Assembly: GCA_012516075.1 (NCBI GenBank)
Contig: JAAYXE010000031.1
Location: 1 to 64,000 of the forward strand
Reading direction: 5' to 3'
Length of the DNA stretch: 64,000 nucleotides
From: Chloroflexota bacterium
GTDB lineage: Bacteria > Chloroflexota > Anaerolineae > Anaerolineales > UBA4823
A model generated the notes under the pieces. It saw only the letters and a program-made list of their open reading frames with translations, made no database searches and had not been told where the DNA came from. The translations under genes were made by a program, and so were the position numbers. Shown one piece after another: positions 8,802 through 19,000 of the stretch. Numbering within the stretch: the stretch's first letter is position 1; each line of letters opens with the position of its first letter.

Positions 8802-10037
8802 GTGGAGAAACTGAATCCGGCCAACCTGGGTCTGAGCACGCTGTTAAACCATGTCGAAGAGGGCAGTAATCCGCACAATGCCCATATTACCCCAATATAC
8901 CAGACGTCGGTGTTCAGCTTTCCAGATTTGAAAACCGGTCTCGCCATCGAAAATGGCGAGCTGGATGGATATTACTACACGCGCTGTGGCAATCCCAACC
9001 ACAGGCAGACGGCGCGCAAAATCGCCCTGCTGGAAGGCCTGGATTTGATCGGCGAGAACCCGCATGATCCTTACAGCGCAGTGGACGGGCTGGTGTTCTC
9101 CTCTGGCATGGCAGCCGTCACAGCCGGTATTCTGGGATGTGTGCGCGCCGGGGAAACCATCGTTGCGCAGCAGGCGCTGTACGGGCAGACCTTCACCTTT
9201 CTGAAGAGCCTGCAGGAGCGATTTGGAATCCACGTGGCATGGGTGAAAGACCTGTCGCCGGCGGGCTGGGAGGCGGCCCTGGCCGGCCATCCTACCGCCC
9301 GGCTGGTGTTTGCGGAGACACCGGTAAACCCTACCCTGGCGGTGATTGACCTGCGCCACCTGGCCGGTGCAGCCCACCGCTGCGGCTGCTGGCTGATGGT
9401 TGACAACACCTTTGCGACGCCCTACTGCCAGCGCCCCCTCAGCCTGGGTGCGGATGTGGTCGTCCACTCCACCACCAAGTATCTCTCCGGGCATGGTGTG
9501 GTGATTGGCGGCGCCCTGGTCAGCCGGCATGTAGACTTTATTTCCACGCGCGTACAGGAGAATCTGGAACTTTTTGGAGGATCGGCGAGTCCTTATGATA
9601 GCTGGCTTGTCAATCTGGGGCTCAAAACCTTCGAACTGCGTATGCAGCGCCACTGCGACAATGCGCAGGCTGTTGCGCGTTTTCTGGAAGCGCATCCGAA
9701 GGTGGAGCGAGTGTTCTATCCGGGCCTGGAAAGTCACCCGAATCATGCGGTTGCTGCAGCACAGATGCAAGGTGGCTTCGGTGGTATGCTGTCCTTTGAG
9801 TTGAAAGGCGGCTACCCGGCAGCCGCCAGATTGATGGACCGCCTGCAGGTGATCACGCTGGCCGTCAGCCTGGGAAACCTGGACAGCCTGATCCAGCACC
9901 CGGCCAGCATGACTCATTCGGACGTCCCTCGCATTGAACGGCTTGAGATGGGCATTGGTGATGGCCTGCTGCGGCTTTCGGTCGGGATCGAAAATATCGA
10001 TGACCTGATCGCCGACCTGGATCACGCCCTGGCTTGA
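8802..10037 (+). CDS. Cys/Met metabolism PLP-dependent enzyme (cystathionine gamma-synthase / methionine gamma-lyase family)
   Basis: The 411-residue product is a fold-type I trans-sulfuration enzyme. The N-terminal active-site arm contains YYYTRCGNPNHRQTARKIALLEG, written here only up to its key residues Tyr-Thr-Arg-Asn-Pro. The PLP-binding region has FSSGMAAVTAGIL and VDNTFATP, and the Schiff-base Lys is about residue 226 in HSTTKYLSGHG. The C-terminal domain has LAVSLGNLDSLIQHPASMTH, the family signature. Whether it works as cystathionine gamma-synthase, gamma-lyase, methionine gamma-lyase or O-acetylhomoserine sulfhydrylase cannot be settled by eye. It starts at GTG behind GGGAGGAG. The macroglobulin gene begins 77 nt downstream and may be co-transcribed. 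Confidence 0.92.
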   Translation: MEKLNPANLGLSTLLNHVEEGSNPHNAHITPIYQTSVFSFPDLKTGLAIENGELDGYYYTRCGNPNHRQTARKIALLEGLDLIGENPHDPYSAVDGLVFSSGMAAVTAGILGCVRAGETIVAQQALYGQTFTFLKSLQERFGIHVAWVKDLSPAGWEAALAGHPTARLVFAETPVNPTLAVIDLRHLAGAAHRCGCWLMVDNTFATPYCQRPLSLGADVVVHSTTKYLSGHGVVIGGALVSRHVDFISTRVQENLELFGGSASPYDSWLVNLGLKTFELRMQRHCDNAQAVARFLEAHPKVERVFYPGLESHPNHAVAAAQMQGGFGGMLSFELKGGYPAAARLMDRLQVITLAVSLGNLDSLIQHPASMTHSDVPRIERLEMGIGDGLLRLSVGIENIDDLIADLDHALA

Positions 10038-10114
10038 TGCAGGTCAGGCAGCATTTTTTTCTGCAGGTCTGCTCAGATGCTGCTCTTGATAAGGGGTCTG
10101 ATAAAGGGGTTTAT

Positions 10115-13100
10115 ATGGAAAAGCTCACCGGGAAAAAAACGTTCGGGATTCTGATCTTCTTGCTGCTGGCGCTTTCCATGGCCTGCTCCATTCCAACGCT
10201 GCCGCGCGCAACGCAAGATGTACCTCAGGTTCTGCCGGACCCTACACCCACTTCGCCCCCACCGACTCCGGCTGCCCCGCTGCCGCCGGCCCTGGTTGAG
10301 AGCGACCCGCCTCAGGGAGCAGAACTGGCGCTTGACCAGCCCATCACGCTCTACTTTAACCAGCCCATGGATCCGGACTCTGTGCAGCAGGCGCTCTCTG
10401 TGCCCGAAGGTGTGGAGGGAGAATGGGAGTGGCTTGACGACTACAGACTGCGCTTCACGCCGCTGCGCTCCTTCACACCGCAGGACGAACTGCGCATTGA
10501 GGTCGGCCCACAGGCGCGCGCCGCAAACGGGCTGGCGCTTGAAGAGCCCGTACAGGTATCCTTTCAAACCGCCGGCTTTTTAAGGCTGGCACATGCCCTG
10601 CCATCGCCCGATGCCCAGGATGTCGACCCGACCTCGGCTATTGTCGCCGCCTTTGACCACCCGGTGGTGCCGCTGGGGGTCAGTTCGGAAGATCTCCCTG
10701 CAGCACTGCAGATTGAACCTGAGACGGCCGGCAGCGGCGAATGGATCAACACGAGCACCTATGTCTTTTATCCCGAGCCGGCGCTCATGGGTGGGGTCTC
10801 GTATACCGTGCGCGTTTCGCCAGACCTCACAAGCGCCGCCGGCGCGCCGCTGGATGGAACCCTGGAATGGAGCTTTTCTACCGCCCGGCCGGTTATTTCC
10901 TCGGTCTCTCCGGTTCCTGGAGCCAGCGCCGTGCGCCTGGACACGGAGATCGTGCTGACCTTTAACCAGCCGATGGATCCAGCCAGTGTGGAAGCCGGGC
11001 TTTTGCTGACCGGGCCCGGTGGGGAGCCTGTATCGGGAACCAGTGCCTGGAACGAGGAGTACACGCAGCTCACCTTCACGCCGTCTGCGCTGCTGGGGCG
11101 TGACAGCACCTATCATCTGACTCTGGGCAGCAGTGCTCTGGGGGTAGGGGGAACACCCCTGAGCGAGCCGCTCGACCTCACCTTTCAGACGGTGGGCGCA
11201 CTGGCGATCACTTCCAGCAGTCCGCCGCAGGGAGGGCAGTCGGAATACTACGCAGGGGTAAGCCTGACTTTTTCCGCCCCAATCAACACTCAGGACCTGC
11301 TGTCGAAGGTGACCGTCATCCCTGCAGTCCCCAACCTGGATTACTTCTGGAATGAAGATGAGCGCACGCTTTTCCTTTACGGCGATTTTTCCCCGAGCGC
11401 AACTTACGGCCTGCGTATCGACCCCTCACTGGAAGACCCCTGGGGAGGAGCGCTGGGCAGTGAATACACCCTGCTGTTCCATACGGCACCGCTGCCCCCC
11501 GGTTTGACAGGCACAACTGGCACCAATACGGTGTTTCTCACCCCGAACGACAACAGTATTTCCATGCAGGCCACCAATGTCAGCAGCATCACGCTCGAAC
11601 TGGCCGGGCTGCCGCTGGATGATCTCCTGCGCATGGCCGGTTCGGGAGGCTTTGAGATCCTGCGCACGTATTTTCCGGAAGGGGCCACTACCTGGAGTCA
11701 GACACTGGACCTGCCGCCAGACCGCAGCCAGGTTGTGCCGGTCTACCTGACTCCTGACCGGCAGCCGCTGGCGCCGGGCCTGTATTTTCTGCGCTTTATC
11801 CTGCCTCCCGAAGCAGGTGAAATTACGCCGTATATCCTGGTAGTTGGCAACACGCACATTACATTCAAGCTCAGTGCCGAAGCTGCGCTGGTGTGGGCTG
11901 TGGATCTGCGCAGCAAACAGCCGCTGGCCGATGCGCCGGTCACCCTGTACAGGGAGGACGGCACCACCCTGGCCGAAGGCCGGACAGACGCGGATGGAGT
12001 TTTCAAAACCTCCATCCCGGTTCAGGAAGAACTTTTCGAAAACTATTTCGCGGTCGTTGGCCAGCCTGGCTCTGAGGAATTTGGTCTGGCTGCACTGAAC
12101 TGGGAGCAGGGGATTGCCAGCTGGCAGTTCAACCTGCCCACGTATCTGGCCGGCCCGCATCTCCAGGCTTATTTGTACTCCGACCGTCCTATATACCGCC
12201 CGGGGCAGACCGTCTATTTCCGCGCCGTTGTGCGCAGGGCTTACAACGGGCGTTATGAGCTGCCCGATACCGGTGCACTGAAGCTGGAACTGACCGATGA
12301 GCGCGGACAGATCCTGGAAACATTCAATTTATCGCTTTCCGCCTTTGGAACTGCCCACGGGCAGATCAACCTGCCTGAATCGATACAGCCCGGAACATAT
12401 TCGCTGCACAGCCCGGAGATCGACCTTGCTTATCTCAGTTTCCAGGTGGCAGAGTACCGTAAGCCGGAGATCGACCTGCGTGTGTCTTTTGCAGAAGAAC
12501 AGGCTGCCGCTGGAGAACCGCTCACTGCCGCCGTTTACGCCAGATACTTTTTTGACGCCCCTGCTGGCAGCCTGCCGCTGCGCTGGTCCCTGTATGCTCG
12601 CGATTCTTACTTCGCTTTGCCTGGCTATCAGGTGGGCCCCCTGGATTTGAGCTGGCTTTCGGCAAATGAAATCTTCTTTTTCCCCGATTCGCTCGGCGAA
12701 CTGGTGATGGAGGGCGAAGGGCAGACCGCCCCGGATGGGACCTTCTTCCTGGAACTGCCGACCGGACCATCTCAACAGCGCCGGCGCTATACCCTCGAGG
12801 TGACTATCCAGGATGAGAGCGGGCAGCCGGTCTCCGGCCGTTCGACGATCGAGGTGAACCCCAGCGATTTCTATATCGGGCTGAAGCCCGATTCCTGGAC
12901 CGCCCAGGCAGGTGAAATGGCAAGCTTTGAAGTGCAGCTTGTCAACTGGGATCAGTCCCCGGCCGGGGCGCAGGATCTGCGCGCGGTGTATCAGAAAGTC
13001 ACCTGGCGTCGAGACGATGTGGCCAATACGGTGATGACAGCTCCCAGCTATACGACGGAATATACCCCGGTTGCCAGCACGGATTTTCGAACCAACGAAC

Positions 13101-16024
13101 AGGGACAGGCGCGTCTGGCGTTCGTTCCACCGGAACCCGGTTCCTACCAGATCACCGTGGAAGGCGGCGGGGCGCGCACCGACATTCTCTTCTGGGTCAG
13201 CGGCGAGGGGCAGGCGTTATGGCCCAGCCTGCCGAACCAGCGTCTGCGCCTGACCGCCGACCAGGATACCTACCGGCCGGGCGATACGGCCCAGATCTTT
13301 ATTCCCAACCCCTTTGAGGAGGGAGCCACTGCTCTGATCTCGATCGAACGCGGCACGCTGCTGCGCCACGAGGTCCTGCCGGTGACCGGCAGCGGACTGG
13401 ACTATGCCCTGCCGCTCAGCAGCGAGGATGCTCCCAATATCTTCGTCTCGATTACCCTGCTGAGCGCGGCCGAAGGCCAGCTCGATTTTCGGAAAGGGTA
13501 TATCGAACTGCTGGTGGAGCCAGTCGAACAGTCCCTGAACGTGACGGTGACCAGCCAGCCGGAGCGCACCGGGCCGGGAGGCGAGGTCAGCTTTGAGATC
13601 CAGGTGACAGATGCGGACGGCAACCCCGTGCAGGGAGAGTTCTCACTGGCTGTGGTCGACCAGGCAGTTCTGGCTCTGGCCGATCCCAACTCGGAGGATA
13701 TCCTGCCGGCTTTCTATGATGAGCAGCCGCTGGGCGTGCGCACCGGGGTGGCGCTGGCTGCTTACGGCAACCGCCTGACCTACCAGCCGCCCGGCCGGGG
13801 AGGCGGGGGCGGAGGCACCCCTGGCCCTGCTCCAGTTGTCCGCCAGGAGTTCCCCGATACCGCCTTCTGGTCGGCGGAAGTGGTCACGGATGAGGACGGT
13901 CGTGCGCAGGTCAGCCTGACCCTTCCGGACAATCTCACAACATGGCATGTCGAAGTGCGTGGGGTGACCAGCGACACACGCGTCGGTCAGGCGGAGACCC
14001 GGGTGATCACCACCCAGCCGTTAATCGTCAGGCCGGTGGCGCCGCGCTTTGTGGTCACCGGGGATCGGATTCAACTGGGCGCGGTAGTCCAGAACAACAC
14101 CGCAGACACGCTGGATGTCAGCGTCAACCTGCGGGCCACCGGGATTACCCTGGATGAAGCCAGCGTGCAGCAGGTGACGGTGGGAGCCGGTGACAGCGCG
14201 CGCGTGGACTGGTGGGGAACCGTGCAGGACGTGGGCGAGGTCGATCTGGTGTTCAATGCACAGGCGGGCGATTTGAGTGACACCGTCCGTCCGGCCGGAG
14301 GGATGATCCCTGTGCTGCAGTACACGGCCGGACAGACGTTCCGCACTGCCGGCGTCCTTGATGAGGGTGGAGAAGTAGTCGAGCTGGTTAGCCTGCCGCA
14401 GTCTTTTGATATTCTGCAGGCGAACAGTGAACTGCAGGTACAGCTTTCACCTTCGCTGACTGCCGTGCTGCTGGACAGCCTGGAGGCGCTGGAGCGCTTC
14501 CCGTATGAGAGTACCGAACTGACCATTGCGCAGCTCCTGCCCAACATCGAGTCTCTCCGCCTGCTCGAGGCGCACCAGCTCGGAAGCGCAGACCAGCGGG
14601 CGCGTCTGAGCAGCAGCGTCGATGATGGGCTGCGCAGGCTGGTTTCACGCCAGAATTTTGACGGCGGCTGGGGCTGGTGGCCGGGCGGAGAGAGTGACCC
14701 TTATATCACTGCCAGTGCCATTTTTGCGCTCTCCAGGGCTAAGGAAGCCGGGCTGGACGTGCCACCCTTCACCCTGTCCAGCGCAGCAGATTACCTGCTC
14801 CAGCGCATCCGTCCGCCGCAGGATGATTCTGAAGTCTGGGAACTGGACCGGCTGGCCTTTGAACTGTTTGCTCTGGCAAACGCTGGAATTGTAGGCTCAG
14901 GCAGCGAGGAAGAGGCTGTGGCCGATGCCCTGTATGAAGAGCGAGACCGTCTCAGCCCCTGGGCGAATGCGTTCCTGGCGCTGACCTTTGAACGGATCAC
15001 ACCAGGCACCGCGCAGGCCGGCACCCTGCTTTCCGATCTCGGTTCACAGGCTGTGCGCTCGGCCACCGGCGCCCACTGGGAAGCTCAGGACAGCCTCTCC
15101 GAACGCCGTCACATGATGACAACGCTCTCGAACAGCGCCATCGTTCTTTACGCCCTTGCACGGCAGGATCCCGGCTCTCCGCTGGTGGCCGATGCACTCC
15201 GATATTTAATGTCTAACCGCCAGGCGGACGGCGCCTGGATCTCGTCGCACAGCACAGCGTGGACCCTGATGGCGCTGGCCGAGGTGATCCGCGGCACCGG
15301 CGAGCTGGGCGGCGACTTTGCTTTCTCTGCATCGTTGAATGGCTCGATTCTGGCCAGCGGCGAGGCCGCCGGGCCGGGCGCTTCGAACCCGGTGCAGTCG
15401 GCAGCAGGGCTGGGCAGCCTGCGGTCCGACCTGCCTAACACGTTGAGCATCGCGCGCGAGGACGGTTCGGGCAGGCTGTACTACAGCGCAGAACTGTTCG
15501 TCAGCCGCCCGGTGGAAGACCTGCCGGCGCTCTCTCAGGGGATCAGCGTGTCGCGCCTCTACTATCCGGTTGGCGAAGCCTGTGGAAGGGAATGTGCGCC
15601 CATTCAGGAGGTGCAGGCGGGCGATCTGGTGGAGGTGCGCATCTCGCTGACCCTGCCACAGGATGTCTATTACCTGGTGCTTGAGGATTACATCCCGGCA
15701 GGCGCCGAAATCTTAAACGCCAGCCTGAAGACCAGCCAGCTGGGCGCGCTGGAACCCAGCCCCGGGGAACTGCGGCCGCTGTACGACCCGCGCGATCCAT
15801 TCGCCGATGGCTGGGGGTGGTGGCTGTTCCAGGACCCGCAGGTGTATGACGATCATATCGCCTGGGGCGTGGATTATCTGCCGGCCGGGTCCTATGAGCT
15901 GACTTATACCCTGGTCACCCTGCAGGCCGGCGATTTCCGTGTGCTGCCCGCGCAGGCCCATCAACTGTACTTCCCCGAGGTGCAGGGCCGCAGCGAGGGC
16001 ACGCTGTTCACCATCCTGCCCTGA
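10115..16024 (+). CDS. Alpha-2-macroglobulin-like lipoprotein lacking the thioester Cys
   Basis: This 1969-residue protein starts with a lipoprotein signal (hydrophobic core, then ALSMAC with acceptor Cys24) and a Pro/Thr-rich linker. Three Ig-like (Big_5) domains follow (about residues 70-400), each with a FNQPMDP-like strand. The macroglobulin part begins with the classic YSDRPIYRPGQTVYFRAVVR segment. A bait-region domain, a Gly-rich loop (PPGRGGGGGGTPGP) and the alpha/alpha toroid with DGGWGWWPGGESDPY come next. At 14501-14521, where CxEQ normally forms the thioester, the sequence reads PYESTEL: Cys is Ser and Gln is Leu. ATG 10115 is chosen because AAAGGGG precedes it and the signal peptide starts there; an upstream in-frame ATG at 10034 has neither. 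Bacterial homologues are thought to trap proteases in the cell envelope. Confidence 0.92.
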   Translation: MEKLTGKKTFGILIFLLLALSMACSIPTLPRATQDVPQVLPDPTPTSPPPTPAAPLPPALVESDPPQGAELALDQPITLYFNQPMDPDSVQQALSVPEGVEGEWEWLDDYRLRFTPLRSFTPQDELRIEVGPQARAANGLALEEPVQVSFQTAGFLRLAHALPSPDAQDVDPTSAIVAAFDHPVVPLGVSSEDLPAALQIEPETAGSGEWINTSTYVFYPEPALMGGVSYTVRVSPDLTSAAGAPLDGTLEWSFSTARPVISSVSPVPGASAVRLDTEIVLTFNQPMDPASVEAGLLLTGPGGEPVSGTSAWNEEYTQLTFTPSALLGRDSTYHLTLGSSALGVGGTPLSEPLDLTFQTVGALAITSSSPPQGGQSEYYAGVSLTFSAPINTQDLLSKVTVIPAVPNLDYFWNEDERTLFLYGDFSPSATYGLRIDPSLEDPWGGALGSEYTLLFHTAPLPPGLTGTTGTNTVFLTPNDNSISMQATNVSSITLELAGLPLDDLLRMAGSGGFEILRTYFPEGATTWSQTLDLPPDRSQVVPVYLTPDRQPLAPGLYFLRFILPPEAGEITPYILVVGNTHITFKLSAEAALVWAVDLRSKQPLADAPVTLYREDGTTLAEGRTDADGVFKTSIPVQEELFENYFAVVGQPGSEEFGLAALNWEQGIASWQFNLPTYLAGPHLQAYLYSDRPIYRPGQTVYFRAVVRRAYNGRYELPDTGALKLELTDERGQILETFNLSLSAFGTAHGQINLPESIQPGTYSLHSPEIDLAYLSFQVAEYRKPEIDLRVSFAEEQAAAGEPLTAAVYARYFFDAPAGSLPLRWSLYARDSYFALPGYQVGPLDLSWLSANEIFFFPDSLGELVMEGEGQTAPDGTFFLELPTGPSQQRRRYTLEVTIQDESGQPVSGRSTIEVNPSDFYIGLKPDSWTAQAGEMASFEVQLVNWDQSPAGAQDLRAVYQKVTWRRDDVANTVMTAPSYTTEYTPVASTDFRTNEQGQARLAFVPPEPGSYQITVEGGGARTDILFWVSGEGQALWPSLPNQRLRLTADQDTYRPGDTAQIFIPNPFEEGATALISIERGTLLRHEVLPVTGSGLDYALPLSSEDAPNIFVSITLLSAAEGQLDFRKGYIELLVEPVEQSLNVTVTSQPERTGPGGEVSFEIQVTDADGNPVQGEFSLAVVDQAVLALADPNSEDILPAFYDEQPLGVRTGVALAAYGNRLTYQPPGRGGGGGGTPGPAPVVRQEFPDTAFWSAEVVTDEDGRAQVSLTLPDNLTTWHVEVRGVTSDTRVGQAETRVITTQPLIVRPVAPRFVVTGDRIQLGAVVQNNTADTLDVSVNLRATGITLDEASVQQVTVGAGDSARVDWWGTVQDVGEVDLVFNAQAGDLSDTVRPAGGMIPVLQYTAGQTFRTAGVLDEGGEVVELVSLPQSFDILQANSELQVQLSPSLTAVLLDSLEALERFPYESTELTIAQLLPNIESLRLLEAHQLGSADQRARLSSSVDDGLRRLVSRQNFDGGWGWWPGGESDPYITASAIFALSRAKEAGLDVPPFTLSSAADYLLQRIRPPQDDSEVWELDRLAFELFALANAGIVGSGSEEEAVADALYEERDRLSPWANAFLALTFERITPGTAQAGTLLSDLGSQAVRSATGAHWEAQDSLSERRHMMTTLSNSAIVLYALARQDPGSPLVADALRYLMSNRQADGAWISSHSTAWTLMALAEVIRGTGELGGDFAFSASLNGSILASGEAAGPGASNPVQSAAGLGSLRSDLPNTLSIAREDGSGRLYYSAELFVSRPVEDLPALSQGISVSRLYYPVGEACGRECAPIQEVQAGDLVEVRISLTLPQDVYYLVLEDYIPAGAEILNASLKTSQLGALEPSPGELRPLYDPRDPFADGWGWWLFQDPQVYDDHIAWGVDYLPAGSYELTYTLVTLQAGDFRVLPAQAHQLYFPEVQGRSEGTLFTILP

Positions 16025-16031
16025 TAAGCGG

Positions 16032-19000
16032 CTATCCGGCGTCGACCACGGTGCCGGTGCTGCTGGTGGGGCTTCCGATCAGGGCGCTGTCGATTTCGAT
16101 GGTCTCCGCGTAGATCAACCGCCGGGGTTGGGCGCGTGTTCTGCCGTCTCCCTCCCCGGTGGATGTGGAGCGGCTCGGGGAGAAAACTTCATATTCGCAG
16201 ATTAACAGCCGGTACTGGCCGGGGTCGGGCAGGCTGGCGAGGTTCACGGTGCCCGTCCAGCGCACCAGTCCGCCGGGATCGCTGAAGGGCTGGGGTTGGA
16301 TCGCCGCTGCCTCTTCCGGCGCATCCTCCCAGCCGAGGTCCGTTGGTATGTCCGGGATGCGCTGCTGCAGGGTAACGGTAACCCGTGTGGGCGGGTGCAC
16401 GCTCAAATCCGGGGCCGGCCCGTTCGGCGCCGGTCCGCTGATGGTCAGCTTCAGGCGCCGGGGATGGTAAGGGTCGGCCGTCAGCACTGCCGAGCGCTCG
16501 GGCGTGAGCTGGGCATAGTCGGCCAGGACCACCGGCGAAAGCTTCGCATCCGGAAGCGCGCAGGGCTGGTAGCGGGCCAGCGCCAGGCGGATAAATGTGT
16601 TGTAAGCCGGGCTGTCGATCACCAGGTCGCAGAACCATTTCTGGCGGTCCTCGTCAAAGCTGACCGGAAAAGCGGCCGCCACAACGCAGCCCGGGGCCCT
16701 GCCGGGCAAACTCAGCCTGTCTTCGACCACCGGCGCGGTAGGAAACTGGTACGCCAGAGGAACGCCGGTCACCCTGTCGGTTTGCCAGATAGGGTCCCCG
16801 CCCCACTGGGTGATGTAAGGTTTCCAGCGCTCCCGGTCATCCAGAGAACCATTACTGTAATCGTAGAGCACCCCCCCCAGCATCTCCCCCTCTCCTGAAG
16901 AGAACCAGGGCCGGTCCAGATAAACGCGCAGACCGCCGCCAAAGCGCACGCTGCGTTTCATGTTCGTCTCCGTCTGGCGCTGCCATCCAAAAGTGGGGAT
17001 GACATAATCGACGAATGGCGGTGCAGGACGGGATGAGGCAGGGACGTGGACGCTCACGACCGGGCTGGTGCGGGTAAAGTCCAGCTCCTGGTCCTGCGGG
17101 AAATACTCCTGAAAGCGAGATACTGCCCGGGCGTGGTAGTGTACACGGTGATATTTTGTGTCGTTGAAGAAGTGGCGCGGCGCCGCATTTCCGGCGATCA
17201 CCACACCGCTTTTCAGGTTGCCCAGTTGATCTCCATCGCGCACAAAACACAGCAGGTCGTGATCAGCATCATAATAGGCGAGTCTCCGGTAGTTGGACGT
17301 ACCCTCGCCGGTGGCAATGTATCCTTCTGCAGCGCCGGGGACCGGAATTTCTTCGACCAGCGCCGTGTTGTGCTGCCGGTACTCCTGATCGGCCTGGCGG
17401 GGCTGGCTGATATCGTCCAGCGGGTCACTCCATTCGGCCAGCAGGTCCAGTTTTCCGGTGCTGGCCGCGTGCAGCTTGAGGCCGCCCAGCAGGTAGGACT
17501 CCGGCGAATCGGGTTTGCGCCAGGCGGTGATGATATCCAGTTCACCCCCGGCGGTCGGACTGGATTCGGGAACGGTCTGCAGTACGCTGGGGTCGGGGTG
17601 GTATTTCTCGTCCACGGAACCCCAGGGAGCCAGCGACCCGTAAGGCTTGTGCTGTACGGAAATGGCGGTGAAAACGGGACGACCGACCGGCTGCTGGACG
17701 GCGTGGACCAGCGTCAGCAGGCGCGGCGGGGTGATCATCCAGTGGCCGCCTTCCAGCGCGCGCTGCAGCAGGTGGGCGATCTTTTCGCTGTCCAGCTCCG
17801 GGTTTGCAACGGGCGATTCCGGCTGCTGCACGGTGATCTGATCAATATACTCGCGCAGCCACTGCCATACCCCCATGCGCTTTAAGTCGTCGGCGAATAA
17901 AAAGCTGCTGAGAGGCACCACGGTCTGTGCGGCTTTGGGTAAATAGACGGTCAGCACCCGGTTCTGAGGGTCCCAGTGCGGGGTTTGCTCGCCGTCTGCC
18001 AGGGCCAGGCGGAACGGCCGGAGCTGCTGCCAGTCCCCCTCGCCGCCAAAGCTGACCAGCGTGGCCGAACCGGCGCGCGGGTTGGCGCTGGACAGCGGCT
18101 CGTAGGCCACAGGTGCTTCAGCGCCCGGACTTGGCTCCACGCTGGCCAGAGAACCTTCGGGAGCGCCAGGGAGATCGCGCAGCGCCGCGCCGCGCGCCAG
18201 AACATCGGGCAGGTAGGGCAGTGTATCGAGGGTTTCTTCTCCCTGCAGGGGGAACTGCTGCATCTGCCCGGCCACCTCCACTTCTACATGGTTCAATCGG
18301 CCCTGATCTCGTTCGCCGATCAGCTGGTACATGGCCGGGCTGTTCACCAGCTTTCCCGAGGCATCGTCAAACATACCCAGCCGCTCGCCTGTTTCGACGC
18401 TGGTGCTGGGCGGGACGATAAAGCGGTCGGAGGCGGTTAAATCTGCCGGAGCTGTGTCCTGGGACGGGTCGCTGTTGTAGGTGCGGATCACCAGGCGCTC
18501 GAGCTGCGAACCCGGTTCTGTGACCGCCCGTGTGTCACGCAGCACGACCTGCGGCGGGGCCACCGGTTCGAAGCGCAGATAAGGGATGCCTTCCAGGCTG
18601 CGGGGCAGGCCCGCCAGATTGGCCAGCAGAGCCGCCAGTGGGGAATCGTGCTCCAGGCTGTTACCGCACAGGTCCACGGCGCGCAGCCGCAGCCGGTAGC
18701 GGCGGCCAAACCGCAGCGCAGGGAGCGCCCCCCGGACGGCTGTGTAATGGGTCGTCATTTTGAACGGCGTCGCCGGTTCGTTGGGGGGATGGGCGGGATC
18801 CTCCTCGAGAGCCTTATCGGGGTCGGGATCGCGCGACAGCGTCTTGCCCGGGAAGGGGACGCTCAGGCTCCAGCCTGCCCAGCGGGCGAGCGATTCGTTC
18901 AGATACAGGTCGTCGGGAGGCGGGTTCTCGGGGTCCGGGGCAGCCTGGCCGGCGGCCAGTTCGACAAAACCTTCTTCATGCAGGCTGTTAAAGGTCTGTT

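Noticed and set aside
8844-10025. 393-codon minus-strand frame opposite the PLP enzyme
   Set aside because: The plus-strand frame has the complete trans-sulfuration enzyme signatures. The minus frame has low-complexity His/Gln/Arg composition typical of shadows.
10034-10114. Upstream extension of the macroglobulin gene from ATG 10034
   Set aside because: The extra 27 residues precede the lipoprotein signal and have no ribosome-binding site, while ATG 10115 has AAAGGGG and starts the signal peptide.
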